DNA of 64,000 bases, from assembly GCF_005280655.1 (NCBI RefSeq), contig NZ_CP040058.1, positions 157,001 to 221,000 of the forward strand. The letters run 5' to 3'. Shown one piece after another: positions 16,380 to 25,198 of the stretch. The stretch's first letter is position 1. Every line of letters begins with the position of its first letter. The stretch comes from Anaerostipes rhamnosivorans (lineage in GTDB: Bacteria; Bacillota; Clostridia; Lachnospirales; Lachnospiraceae). The notes beneath the pieces were generated by a model. The model had not been told where the DNA came from. It made no database searches and was given only the letters and a program-made list of their open reading frames with translations. The translations under genes and the position numbers were made by a program.

Positions 16380-17009
16380 ATGAGTTTTTCGGAAAAAGTG
16401 AAAATAGAAGCAAAGAAAAAAGCAGGTTTTAGATGTGTAATCTGCCAGGAGCCATTTGTGGAAGTGCATCATATTATTCCTCAGAAAGAAGGGGGAGAAG
16501 ATACAATAAATAATGCAGCGCCGCTTTGTTCCAGATGCCATGACCTTTATGGAGATAATCCTTCTAAAAGAAAACAAATCCGTCAAATGAGAGATCATTG
16601 GTATGAGGTAATGGAAAAAAGAAACACGGGCAAGCTTAGCGACCTAAATCCAATTCGTCCGGACCATGAGAGAATCAATGCATTGAGAGATAAAAGTATT
16701 GCTATCCAGCATACAGTATTTGCAGAAGAAAATTTTCAGACAGCAGCGAGGATGTTATATAAACTGATCTATACCGCTCAACAGAAGTTCCCCAATCAAA
16801 AACGTATATTATACCTGGATATTGAAGGGCATAGAAATAATGCGGGCGGCTACGACAGAGATATGCTAGAATTACAGAAAGAGTTCATGCTTGATTTTCT
16901 ATTGCCATATCTTTCGGTTGCACATCTGCCTTTATGCAGTGTTGAAAACACAAAATTGCAAGAGAATGAATTGTTTGAAGATCTGGCTATTTTTGCAGAA
17001 GATGAATAA
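16380..17009 (+). CDS. HNH endonuclease domain protein
   Basis: 209 residues. The N-terminal 70 form a compact HNH domain with two Cys-pair knuckles: FRCVICQEPFVEVHHIIPQ, GGEDTINNAAPLCSRCHDLYG. The rest (about 75-209) is helical with no motif I recognise; IDIEGHRN-like sequence near 140 is not diagnostic. Unlike the two proteins at 1962 and 6482 it has no EVE-like part, and its base composition matches the surrounding core genes. It is followed by nth with a short gap, so a DNA-repair or nucleic-acid role is possible but not shown. Confidence 0.8.
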   Translation: MSFSEKVKIEAKKKAGFRCVICQEPFVEVHHIIPQKEGGEDTINNAAPLCSRCHDLYGDNPSKRKQIRQMRDHWYEVMEKRNTGKLSDLNPIRPDHERINALRDKSIAIQHTVFAEENFQTAARMLYKLIYTAQQKFPNQKRILYLDIEGHRNNAGGYDRDMLELQKEFMLDFLLPYLSVAHLPLCSVENTKLQENELFEDLAIFAEDE

Positions 17010-17066
17010 AGTTGAATGGTATAAATGTCGAAGCTTTATTTAAACAGTTACGAAAGGGGAAGAAGT

Positions 17067-17702
17067 TTGACAAAAGAGAAATTAGCGTTAGAGATCATCC
17101 AGAGGCTGAAAGAGGAATACCCGGATGTAGGATGTACCTTAGACTATGATCAGGCATGGAAACTGCTGGTGAGTGTACGTCTGGCGGCACAATGCACAGA
17201 TGCCAGGGTAAATGTGGTAGTACAGGACCTGTATGAGAAATATCCCGATGTGAATGCACTGGCGGAAGCCGATGTAAAGGATATTGAGGAAATTGTAAGG
17301 CCCTGTGGGCTTGGGCGGAGCAAGGCAAGGGATATCAGTGCGTGTATGAAGATTCTTAGAGATGAATATGACGGAAAGATCCCGGATAACTTCAAGGATT
17401 TGTTGAAGCTGCCAGGTGTTGGACGGAAAAGTGCCAATCTGGTAATGGGGGATGTTTTCGGTGAGCCGGCCATTGTCACGGACACTCACTGTATCCGCCT
17501 GGTAAATCGCATGGGCCTGGTGGACCAGATCAAGGATCCCAAAAAGGTAGAAATGGCCCTCTGGGAGATCATTCCGCCTGAGGAGGGCAGCGATTTCTGC
17601 CACAGGCTGGTATTCCTTGGAAGGGATGTCTGTACGGCCAGGACTGCACCCCACTGTGAAATATGCTGCCTGCGGGATATCTGTGCAAAAGCAGGGGTTT
17701 AG
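17067..17702 (+). CDS. nth: endonuclease III (DNA glycosylase/AP lyase)
   Basis: 211-residue base-excision repair enzyme that removes oxidised pyrimidines and nicks at the abasic site. Seen: helix-hairpin-helix LPGVGRKSANLV with the catalytic Lys, VTDTHCIRLVNR with the catalytic Asp, and a C-terminal 4Fe-4S loop C-x7-C-x2-C-x5-C. The first spacing is one residue longer than the common C-x6-C. TTG at 17067 is preferred because AAAGGGGAAG lies just before it; an in-frame ATG at 17025 is inside the poorly conserved leader. It follows the HNH gene closely and is 39 bases upstream of a diguanylate cyclase. Confidence 0.93.
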   Translation: MTKEKLALEIIQRLKEEYPDVGCTLDYDQAWKLLVSVRLAAQCTDARVNVVVQDLYEKYPDVNALAEADVKDIEEIVRPCGLGRSKARDISACMKILRDEYDGKIPDNFKDLLKLPGVGRKSANLVMGDVFGEPAIVTDTHCIRLVNRMGLVDQIKDPKKVEMALWEIIPPEEGSDFCHRLVFLGRDVCTARTAPHCEICCLRDICAKAGV

Positions 17703-17741
17703 CACAACAATAAAATGACGGGGAGAAAGGAGGAAGCCTGC

Positions 17742-19646
17742 ATGAAGAATACTAAGCTGCTGAAGACCAATGCCGCGGTCAGTATTATTTTGATCATCGG
17801 CTTTCTGCTTACTTCTATATTCAGCTATAAGGCCAATTATAAGGCATCTCTGGACAATATTGAACAGGTATCGGCTCTTACGTCAGAGGGTATTTATTAT
17901 CAGATGAGAGCTCTCTTTGCAAAACCGGTGGATGTCTCATTGACTATGGCACACGACAGCTTATTGACAGAACATCTGTCAGAAGAGGCCTCCAGGACAG
18001 GTAGCAGCTATGAAAAAAGGACAAGAGAGTATCTGCGGGCTTATCAGGAGAAGTATCACTATGACTCTGTTTTTTTAGTCTCTGCAGCGTCAAGGCACTA
18101 TTATAATTTTAACGGGCTTGATCGGACGCTTTATAAGAGTGATCCGGAAGACCAATGGTATTATGATGTGCTGGAAAGTAAACGTGAATATACCTTAAAG
18201 GTTGATAATGACCAGGTCAAAGGTGCGGATAATAAGATCACTGTTTTTATCAACTGTAAAATAAAAGACATAAGCGGAAACGTCATTGGCGTAGTTGGTG
18301 TGGGAATGAGGGTGGATTCTCTCAAAAAGATTCTTCAGAAGTATGAAAAAGAGTCCGACATGGAAGCTTATTTCATTGACGATGAAGGGATGATTCAGAT
18401 CTCAACTGCATACACAGGCTATGAAAAAAAGGATTGGTTTAAAGAGTGCGGAGATGAAGTAAACAGAAAAGAGATTCTCAGCTGGAAAAAAGAGAATTCG
18501 GATCTGAACATCTGGACTGGACAGTCTACGGACGGCAGTGGAAAAAGCTTTATTTCCACCCGGTATATACCGGAACTGTCCTGGCATCTGATCATAGAAC
18601 AGAAGACAGGCAGGCTGATCGATGACATGAAGCAGGAGATTTATCGATCTGTGCTTATGATCGTGCTTATCATTCTAGCCGTTTTATTTATCATTACATC
18701 GGTGATTAAGAACTTTAATAAACAGTTGACCCATTTGATGAACGAAAAACAGACACTGTTTAAAAATGTGACGGAACAGCTTTATGAAAATATCTATGAG
18801 CTGAATATCTCAAAGAACTGCCCGGCAGGAAAAAGTACCGAGCGGTATTTTGAGAGCCTGGGAGCAGGAGACATACCCTATGACCAGGGGCTTAGAGTGA
18901 TCGCCGAAAAACAGATCAAAGAGGAATTTAGGGAAGGTTATGTCAATACCTTCACCCCGGAAAATGTTCTGAGAGAGTATGGAAAAGGAAATTATCATCT
19001 TCAGTATGATTTTATGATATCGGAGGACGGATCTCAGTACTATTGGATGAGGATCGATGCCTATACATTTTTATCTTCAGAAGACCGGTGTATCCATATG
19101 TTCACTTACCGAAAGAACATAGATGAGGATAAGCGCAGGGCTCTGCAGATGACAAAGATGGCGGAGACCGACGAGATGACGGGTTTTCATACAAGAAAGG
19201 CCACCGAGCGGTGCATAGAAAAGCTTCTTACGCAAAATAAAGATGCAAAGTATTCATTCTTCATTTTTGATATTGATAATTTTAAGCAGGCAAATGACCA
19301 GTATGGGCATGTTTTTGGCGATATGGCCATTAAAGAATTTACCACAGTCATACGCAGACATTTCCGTGAGAATGATATTCTGGGCCGGATTGGCGGCGAT
19401 GAATTTGCGGCTTTTATCCCGGTGGAGGACATGGGATCTGTGGAGGCTAAGGCAGAAAACATAGCCGCTGACCTGGACAGAACCTTCACAGATGGAGTGT
19501 CCAGCTGGAAGATGTCAGTGAGCATCGGTATCTCCATTGCGCCTAGGGACGGTATGGACTTTGTGTCACTATACAAAAATGCGGATGCGGCTCTCTACGA
19601 GACAAAACAGAGAGGGAAAAACGGATACACAATTTACAGAGAATAA
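17742..19646 (+). CDS. membrane diguanylate cyclase with dCache sensor
   Basis: 634-residue protein. TM1 (about 10-30), an extracytoplasmic dCache domain (about 35-295; YLRAYQEKYHYDSVFLVS and PEDQWYYDVL are typical), TM2 (about 300-322), a PAS-like stretch (about 340-460) and GGDEF (about 470-630) with ETDEMTGFHTR, DIDNFKQANDQYGHVFGD and an intact IGGDEFA loop. The I-site RxxD is present (REND). So it should make c-di-GMP and be feedback-inhibited. Start at 17742 follows AAAGGAGG; the ATG at 17715 lies before that ribosome site. A strong terminator follows directly. Confidence 0.92.
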   Translation: MKNTKLLKTNAAVSIILIIGFLLTSIFSYKANYKASLDNIEQVSALTSEGIYYQMRALFAKPVDVSLTMAHDSLLTEHLSEEASRTGSSYEKRTREYLRAYQEKYHYDSVFLVSAASRHYYNFNGLDRTLYKSDPEDQWYYDVLESKREYTLKVDNDQVKGADNKITVFINCKIKDISGNVIGVVGVGMRVDSLKKILQKYEKESDMEAYFIDDEGMIQISTAYTGYEKKDWFKECGDEVNRKEILSWKKENSDLNIWTGQSTDGSGKSFISTRYIPELSWHLIIEQKTGRLIDDMKQEIYRSVLMIVLIILAVLFIITSVIKNFNKQLTHLMNEKQTLFKNVTEQLYENIYELNISKNCPAGKSTERYFESLGAGDIPYDQGLRVIAEKQIKEEFREGYVNTFTPENVLREYGKGNYHLQYDFMISEDGSQYYWMRIDAYTFLSSEDRCIHMFTYRKNIDEDKRRALQMTKMAETDEMTGFHTRKATERCIEKLLTQNKDAKYSFFIFDIDNFKQANDQYGHVFGDMAIKEFTTVIRRHFRENDILGRIGGDEFAAFIPVEDMGSVEAKAENIAADLDRTFTDGVSSWKMSVSIGISIAPRDGMDFVSLYKNADAALYETKQRGKNGYTIYRE

Positions 19647-19656
19647 ACAACAATAT

Positions 19657-19693
19657 AAAAGGGAGTAAATCGTATTTTGATTTACTCCCTTTT
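19657..19693. terminator. bidirectional terminator between convergent genes
   Basis: A perfect 15-base stem: AAAAGGGAGTAAATC (19657-19671) and GATTTACTCCCTTTT (19679-19693), 7-base loop, with T-run on the plus strand and the matching A-run for the minus strand. It serves the cyclase (+) and the beta-helix gene (-). Confidence 0.92.
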
Positions 19694-19707
19694 GTAAACA
19701 GATCATT

Positions 19708-21792
19708 CTAAGAGTTACGCTTTAACAGGGATAAAGGGAAACGTTTTCTGGAGGTGCTTACTGTATTGGACCCTGTAGTTTCAGGCTTCCATCTGGCATA
19801 GAGGGTGTGGTGTTCTGTGCTTCCGTGAGGGATGATCTCGATCTGTTCACCGTTGAATGGATCATCATACCATCCAAGAAAGGAAGTGCCTGGAAGATTT
19901 CCGGGAGGATTCAAAACCAGGTCAGGAGAATCGGCTGTATATGATACTGGATTGGGGTTGCCTGCGCCCATCAGGTTTTCATAACGGATTTTATAATGCG
20001 CGGGTGCCAGAAGAATCAGTGTGCGGTCGGAGTTCAGACTGAATTCCCAGCCATGGAATCCATGGGAAGGCATACGAAATTTTTCGACGTCCGAGGGTTG
20101 CAGTCCAAAATATCCAGAGACAGAGGCACCGATGGTGACCGGGGCTTTTTGTTTGTCAGGGGCAATATACCCAGAGGCCTCCAGGTGGATGCAGGCGTTG
20201 GGGTGAAGGGCGGTCTGCAGATAGAGCAGTGAAGATTTATCTTGGAGGAAGATGCTGTCATAAAGGTTCTGTCCTCCATCAAGGACCAGAGAACTGCCAT
20301 TTCCTAGATAAACACCAGTACCTTCTTTCATGGCAAGGTTCTGGGAAATCACGGTAGTACCTCTCAAGCTTACAATATTGTCAGGGCCCTTTGACAAGAT
20401 ACCGCCGCCATTTTCAGAGAGGGCAGTATTCTCCTCCACAATACAGTCGAATAGATTTGTATCCAAAGATCCTTTCTCCGAATGCAGGAACAATCCCCCG
20501 CCTGATTCTGCCTGGTTATGCTGAAAGATGGTGGAGGACAGCGAGAGGCTGTTGGTCTTGTCTTCAGCCTCTGAATGGAAGGACAGTCCGCCGCCGTATT
20601 TTCCAGAGGTATTCTGGGAGAGGTCAGTCTGGGACACATTCATAGAACCGGTGCCGTATGATCTCAGGAAAATACCTGCTCCGTCAGAAGCCGAACTGTT
20701 TCCGGAGATCCTGCTGTCTGTGACATGGAAGAAAAATTCACTCCTTCCGGTAAGGAAAGCAATGCCTCCTCCGCAGGAAGATGCCTGGTTACTTGTTATT
20801 ACGGCGTTCATCAGTGCCAGACGGATGGGTGCGTCCACGGAGGTATTTCTGAAAAATAGTCCGCCGCCTTTTCGGCCGGAGTTGTTTTTACATACAGAAC
20901 TTGTTGACAGTGTGACGGAGGCGCCTGTGTCGGATACTAGACAGAGGCCGCCTCCGTTTTCCTGTGCACTATTCTCATGAAATATGGCACCGTCTAAAAT
21001 ATCCAGCTGGTCCTCATCGTTGGAGGCATGAAAGAAGATACCGCCTCCGTAAGAAGCAGAATTCTTTGAAATGCGGACCTTCCCTGAAACAGTGAGGGCA
21101 GAGGCAGAGCCCTGATCTTCCCGGAATCCCGAGAAATTAATGCCTCCGCCGAAACCGAGGGCCGTGTTGTTCTCTATGGAGGCTGAGCCAGAAATGGTCA
21201 AAGTACTGCCGATTTGTTTTTTGTAGGAACGCAGATAAATCCCCGCACCGTGTGCCGCCGTGTTGTGAGCGATCAATGAACTGCCTTGGATGGAGAAATA
21301 ATCTTTGGGATGTCCGGCGGCGGCCATGACAGCTCCGCCGCAGATCCTGGAAGAACAGCCGCAGATCTGCGCATTGTCTGTCATGAGAAATTCATTTGCA
21401 TGGGAGCTGTTCCAGGAGAAACAGACTCCGCCGCCCTCTGTATAGGAAACATTGTCTTGAAGAACCGCACCGGATTTCAGGCGCAGTGTGCCCCCGGAGA
21501 CTAAAATTAAGGGTCTGTTCGCTGGATCTTTACAAGAATGAAGCTTTTTTTGGCCGTCCAGTGTGATGTCTTGAAGGGTGAGACTGCCTCCTTCGGCCAC
21601 ATGAAACATAGAGGAAGGGAAGGAAGCGTCTTTATAAAGAGAGAGGGGCTTATCACCGGACAAACCGCTAAGCGTCATGGAATGGTGAATCATGATCTGG
21701 GTGGAAACAGTGAAAGCCGAGACAGCCTGGACCTGGGGTTCTTCGGAGGCCACAGCGTCAAGCAGCTCAGACTGGTTGGAGACGGGTCTCAA
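19708..21792 (-). CDS. beta-helix repeat protein with C-terminal Listeria-Bacteroides repeat
   Basis: About 694 residues. Most of the protein is a run of degenerate GGGI/GAGI units (for example NTAAHGAGIYLRS, NSASYGGGIFFHAS, ENGGGLCLVSD) like chlamydial Pmp and pectin-lyase-like right-handed beta-helices. The C-terminus has one InlB/Listeria-Bacteroides repeat (FLGWYDDPFNGEQ ... LYARWKPE). No signal peptide, transmembrane anchor or LPXTG is seen. The frame is open further upstream to 21933, but that part contains a terminator hairpin, so TTG at 21792, 5 bases after AGGTGA, is the more likely start. It could be an adhesin-like or spore-surface protein; its place next to coat genes favours the latter. 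Function unproved. Confidence 0.68.
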   Translation of the reverse strand: MRPVSNQSELLDAVASEEPQVQAVSAFTVSTQIMIHHSMTLSGLSGDKPLSLYKDASFPSSMFHVAEGGSLTLQDITLDGQKKLHSCKDPANRPLILVSGGTLRLKSGAVLQDNVSYTEGGGVCFSWNSSHANEFLMTDNAQICGCSSRICGGAVMAAAGHPKDYFSIQGSSLIAHNTAAHGAGIYLRSYKKQIGSTLTISGSASIENNTALGFGGGINFSGFREDQGSASALTVSGKVRISKNSASYGGGIFFHASNDEDQLDILDGAIFHENSAQENGGGLCLVSDTGASVTLSTSSVCKNNSGRKGGGLFFRNTSVDAPIRLALMNAVITSNQASSCGGGIAFLTGRSEFFFHVTDSRISGNSSASDGAGIFLRSYGTGSMNVSQTDLSQNTSGKYGGGLSFHSEAEDKTNSLSLSSTIFQHNQAESGGGLFLHSEKGSLDTNLFDCIVEENTALSENGGGILSKGPDNIVSLRGTTVISQNLAMKEGTGVYLGNGSSLVLDGGQNLYDSIFLQDKSSLLYLQTALHPNACIHLEASGYIAPDKQKAPVTIGASVSGYFGLQPSDVEKFRMPSHGFHGWEFSLNSDRTLILLAPAHYKIRYENLMGAGNPNPVSYTADSPDLVLNPPGNLPGTSFLGWYDDPFNGEQIEIIPHGSTEHHTLYARWKPETTGSNTVSTSRKRFPLSLLKRNS

Positions 21793-21881
21793 AATTATCA
21801 CCTGCTTTTTCTTATTAATGTTATATTCAGTATATGCAGAGATAGGCCGAATGGGGACAGAGCCTGGAATGTTATCTAAAG

Positions 21882-21927
21882 AAAAAAAAGATGTCCAAAA
21901 ATTTATTTCTTGGACACCTCTTTTTTT
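21882..21927 (-). terminator. terminator after the coat-protein pair
   Basis: AAAAGATGTCCA and TGGACACCTCTTTT form a stem with one mismatch and 13-base loop; on the minus strand it ends in a run of eight U. It closes the transcript of the two coat-like genes upstream and lies inside the open frame preceding the beta-helix gene, arguing against an early start there. Confidence 0.8.
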
Positions 21928-21937
21928 GATCAATTAA

Positions 21938-22198
21938 TTAAAACATTTTATCCTGAGGGAACAGGGATTTCACGTGTTCAACTTCTTCCTTTGTAGCAGG
22001 TGCTGCTGGAACATAATAGTGATGGTCCCTTGCGATTTGATAAAGATCTTCCTGGGACATCTCACACTGATTTCTCATCTGTTTTAATGTCTGTTTTAAT
22101 TCTGGGTTTTCTGACTGTGCGATCATTTCTCCGTAGCGTGTTAATTCGCCGTTTACGCTTGCGAGGGTATCCGCTACCATTGTTTTTTCATCTAACAT
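21938..22198 (-). CDS. spore coat CotF-like protein
   Basis: 86-residue four-helix-type protein of the coat F/ferritin-like group: LDEKTMVADTLASVNGELTRYGEMIAQ, then QMRNQCEMSQEDLYQIARDHHYYVPA, a hallmark of CotF-type proteins whose C-terminal YYVPA motif is conserved. Ribosome site GGAGGAG is in the reverse-strand leader. It follows the 61-residue coat-like gene with a 12-base gap and ends just before a terminator. A role in the spore coat is known for the family, not demonstrated here. Confidence 0.85.
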   Translation of the reverse strand: MLDEKTMVADTLASVNGELTRYGEMIAQSENPELKQTLKQMRNQCEMSQEDLYQIARDHHYYVPAAPATKEEVEHVKSLFPQDKMF

Positions 22199-22210
22199 TT
22201 TGTCTCCTCC

Positions 22211-22396
22211 TTACTTTAAGAACTGCATTAATTTTTGTTTGCTGTCCAGTGCTGACTGAGCGGAATCCTTAAAATATTTTTTTACGGAAGGATCCGTTGC
22301 TGCTTCGGCATAAGCCTGCATTTTGCAATGTGTAGTATCAAAGCCGCCGATTAAGTGCCTGAGATTTTGTAAATCTAACATAGATAAATTTGCCAT
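22211..22396 (-). CDS. small CotF-like spore coat protein
   Basis: 61 residues: MANLSMLDLQNLRHLIGGFDT, then CKMQAYAEAATDPSVKKYFKDSA, a short relative of the coat F domain and likely to pair with the adjacent longer protein. The ATG at 22396 is preceded by AAAGGAGGCATTACA; an in-frame ATG at 22453 has no ribosome site. The two form one minus-strand operon. The 190 bases upstream, shared with the divergent secreted protein, hold the promoters; no clear sigma-E/K box could be assigned by eye. Confidence 0.82.
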   Translation of the reverse strand: MANLSMLDLQNLRHLIGGFDTTHCKMQAYAEAATDPSVKKYFKDSAQSALDSKQKLMQFLK

Positions 22397-22588
22397 TGTA
22401 ATGCCTCCTTTAATATTTGTTACTTCTTTAGTATCCCAAACAATGATGATCATATTCTAATTACAAACAGCTGTATAAATTTGATTGATTTTGTAATAAA
22501 ATAAAAGTAAACAGGTAGGTATATTTTTTGATTTTAAAGAACTTGTCGGGGGACAATATGTCGCGTTTTTGCGGGAATGGGGATTTGT

Positions 22589-24541
22589 ATGAATAAAAGA
22601 ATAATGCAGGGATTGACCTGGGTACTGTTGTCAGCAGCGCTGTTGGTTTCACCACTTTTTTCAAAACAGGTGCTGGGTTCTGAAAATAGGGATTTAGAGG
22701 TATGTCCGGCATCAGACACAGACCGAGACCGAGGAAAGATTTATGTTGACGGGGTTCAAGGAAATGATGATAATGACGGAGAGGCTGAGACAAGTGCCTG
22801 CCGTACAATGGAGAGGGCATTGGATAGGGCAGAGACAATCCCGAAGGACAGTGTCGATATCCTAGTAAAAGGTACAGTCTCTGTGCCGGGAGACTTAACA
22901 ATTGGTTCAAAAAGGATTTATATAAAGGGAAATGGAAACGGCGGGCTGGCGTTTTCAAAATCATTAATTCTTACATCTCATACGGTGTTTCAGGATATCT
23001 GCCTGGACTTTGAAGAAAGTGTTTCGCTAGAACCTATAAAGATCAAAGATACATATGCCGCATTTTTAAATAACGTTAAAATAAAAGGAAAACCAGACAT
23101 TCTCTATGAGGGCGCTGATATTCTTCAGATTGCAGACGGCTCCTTTGGAAGTGTAAAAGACTCCGGACAGAAAGGGAAGCTGGAGTTAAACGGTGGCACG
23201 ATCGGTACGGCTGACGGATGGGATTTGTGCTCAGTTTCATCTGATGCCGGCCATACAGTAACCGTGGGTCAGGGAATCTGGAATATCCAGACGCTAAATC
23301 TCATATCCATATGCCGGGATTTTGTGGTCAATGGGAATATCCAGGCAGGGAAGATAACAAGGACCGGTACGGACGTGTCATTGAGCCTTTTAAGCGGAAA
23401 AAAGATCATGGCGGACAGCTTTGATCCAGGGATACTGCTTGAGATCCGGCAGGATAAAGGAAAAACCAAGACCGGGGAGTATCTGGTATGTAAAAGAATT
23501 GATTCCATTCATGCGAAAACGGAAAAAGGATATTATTTTATCATACAGGATAATGGGAGCTGTTTTTCCGCCGTGCTGCGGGCAGGACTGGATTCACTAA
23601 AAGTAAATCCCGCCTCTGTTTCATTATATCCGGGGGAAAAGACTTCTCTAAAGGCAGTATTTATGCCGGTGGCTGCACAGGATATTTATGCTGTGGACTG
23701 GACATCGTCCAATGCAGAGGTTGCAAGTGTGGACGCATATGGGAATGTCACTGCCCGAAAGCCAGGGCAGGCTGATCTGACAGTCAAAGCTTTGAGTGAC
23801 GGGTCAAAACAAGCTTCCTGCCGAATCACCGTTCTTCAGAGACACTATCAAATATTCTATGTCCTAAACGGAGGAACGAACAGCAAAAATAATCCCGCTT
23901 CGTTTACAAAGGCTGGGTTTTCTCTTAAAAAACCTTATAGAAGGGGATATGAATTTAGGGGCTGGTATGCAGACAAGAGGTTTAGGATTCCTCTGCGTTC
24001 CATAGAGATGAAGAAGAATTATACTGCTTACGCAAAGTGGAGCAAAATAAAAGTTTCAAGGCCTGCCATTACTTCCTTAAGAAATCCGGTTTCAGGGAAG
24101 TTAACAGTGAATTACTCAAGGCTTAGCCATATTTCAGGATATGAGATTGTCTGCTCCAGAGGGCGTGACTTTTCATCCAAAGACAAAACAGTGAGGACCA
24201 AAGCCGCTGCCAAGACATTGACAGGACTTCAGTCTAACAAAGGCTATTATGTAAAAGTCAGGGGTTACAGATATGACTCCATGGGAAGCAGGGTCTATGG
24301 GTCATACAGCCCTGCACGGATAGGGAATTCCATTCATTATCATTTAAAAAGGGGCAAAAACTCAGCCGGTAACTTGATCCGTTACTTTAAAACGAAAGTG
24401 ACACTCAAAAATCCGGTAAGAAAAGGATACAGGTTCAAAGGCTGGTTCACAAATAAAAAATGTACCAGGCGGATCCGCGTTATTCCAAAGAATAGGCAGA
24501 AGAACTATCATCTCTACGCAAAGTGGAGAAAAAGACATTAA
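22589..24541 (+). CDS. secreted Big_2 / Listeria-Bacteroides-repeat surface protein
   Basis: About 650 residues. N-terminal signal peptide (GLTWVLLSAALLVSPLF, cleavage near VLG). Residues about 45-330 look like a DUF1565/pectate-lyase-type beta-helix (KIYVDGVQGNDDNDG, then short turns). A bacterial Ig-like Big_2 domain follows (about 335-420; VSLYPGEKTSLKA, DWTSSNAEVASVD). It ends with two Listeria-Bacteroides (Flg_new/InlB-B) repeats, GYEFRGWYADKRF and GYRFKGWFTNKKC, separated by an Fn3-like segment. No LPXTG or transmembrane anchor. Start at 22589 lies after a GGGGAT site and gives the signal peptide at once. Divergent from the coat genes; likely an exported adhesin-like protein. Confidence 0.82.
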   Translation: MNKRIMQGLTWVLLSAALLVSPLFSKQVLGSENRDLEVCPASDTDRDRGKIYVDGVQGNDDNDGEAETSACRTMERALDRAETIPKDSVDILVKGTVSVPGDLTIGSKRIYIKGNGNGGLAFSKSLILTSHTVFQDICLDFEESVSLEPIKIKDTYAAFLNNVKIKGKPDILYEGADILQIADGSFGSVKDSGQKGKLELNGGTIGTADGWDLCSVSSDAGHTVTVGQGIWNIQTLNLISICRDFVVNGNIQAGKITRTGTDVSLSLLSGKKIMADSFDPGILLEIRQDKGKTKTGEYLVCKRIDSIHAKTEKGYYFIIQDNGSCFSAVLRAGLDSLKVNPASVSLYPGEKTSLKAVFMPVAAQDIYAVDWTSSNAEVASVDAYGNVTARKPGQADLTVKALSDGSKQASCRITVLQRHYQIFYVLNGGTNSKNNPASFTKAGFSLKKPYRRGYEFRGWYADKRFRIPLRSIEMKKNYTAYAKWSKIKVSRPAITSLRNPVSGKLTVNYSRLSHISGYEIVCSRGRDFSSKDKTVRTKAAAKTLTGLQSNKGYYVKVRGYRYDSMGSRVYGSYSPARIGNSIHYHLKRGKNSAGNLIRYFKTKVTLKNPVRKGYRFKGWFTNKKCTRRIRVIPKNRQKNYHLYAKWRKRH

Positions 24542-24568
24542 GATCAGGTTGAAACAGGAGGTTTAAAA

Positions 24569-25108
24569 TTGGAACATCAATATAAGTGGGAAAGAACGGG
24601 CAGCAGAGATTTTTCTAAAGTCTATAGGTTAATGACGGAGGCATTTCCTCCAAGCGAGATAAGAAATGAGACAGGCCAGAGAAGTCTGCTGGGACATCCA
24701 GGATATCAGCTTTACACTGCAAAAAAGGAAGAGGAGGTGCACGGTCTTTTGGCTGTGTGGGTATTTGAGACCTTTGATTTTATCGAACATTTTGCGGTGG
24801 ACTCTTCTTTGAGGGGAAACGGCCTGGGAGGCAGACTGTTGAAAGATTATTTACAGTCTGTGGGGAAAACGGTATTTCTTGAAGTAGAAGCGCCGGTAAC
24901 AGAGCTTGCAAAGCGGAGGATCGGATTTTATGAAAGGTCCGGGTTCTATCTCAACGATTTTGATTATATACAGCCGGATCTGCAGAAGGGCCACGAGCCT
25001 CTGCTGCTGAAGAATATGACATATCCCTCCAAGTCTTCTCCGGAAGATTTTGAGTATATGAAACAGCATATTTTTGATACGGTATACAAGTCATATCTCA
25101 ACACTTGA
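24569..25108 (+). CDS. GNAT family N-acetyltransferase
   Basis: 179 residues. The acetyl-CoA region is FIEHFAVDSSLRGNGLGGRLLKDYLQ (about 70-94) and the end of the fold is RIGFYERSGFYLNDFDY. The start is TTG at 24569, five bases after CAGGAGGTTTAAAA; no ATG fits as well. It lies 27 bases after the secreted-protein gene and may be read from the same promoter, though the functions are unrelated. Substrate not predictable. Confidence 0.86.
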   Translation: MEHQYKWERTGSRDFSKVYRLMTEAFPPSEIRNETGQRSLLGHPGYQLYTAKKEEEVHGLLAVWVFETFDFIEHFAVDSSLRGNGLGGRLLKDYLQSVGKTVFLEVEAPVTELAKRRIGFYERSGFYLNDFDYIQPDLQKGHEPLLLKNMTYPSKSSPEDFEYMKQHIFDTVYKSYLNT

Positions 25109-25133
25109 TTTTATCATAACTCATAAAATCAAG
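25104..25133. other. 11-bp perfect inverted repeat at the end of the acetyltransferase
   Basis: CTTGATTTTAT (25104-25114) and ATAAAATCAAG (25123-25133) are exact complements with 8 bases between, overlapping the stop codon. CCTTCC follows instead of T residues, so it is a weak terminator at best; it may instead be an operator or recombination site for the resolvase 65 bases downstream. Confidence 0.5.
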
Positions 25134-25198
25134 CCTTCCGTGTGATACTTTATAGGAGTGGATTTATAATCTTAGAAATCACAGGAGGGAATGAAACT

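Noticed and set aside
20528..20980. 150-codon proline-rich frame on the plus strand
   Set aside because: Antisense to glycine-rich beta-helix repeats, which produce PPP codons on the other strand.
19857..21937. Many plus-strand open frames opposite the beta-helix gene
   Set aside because: They mirror the GGG-rich repeats and lack ribosome sites; the minus-strand frame has the clear domain signal.
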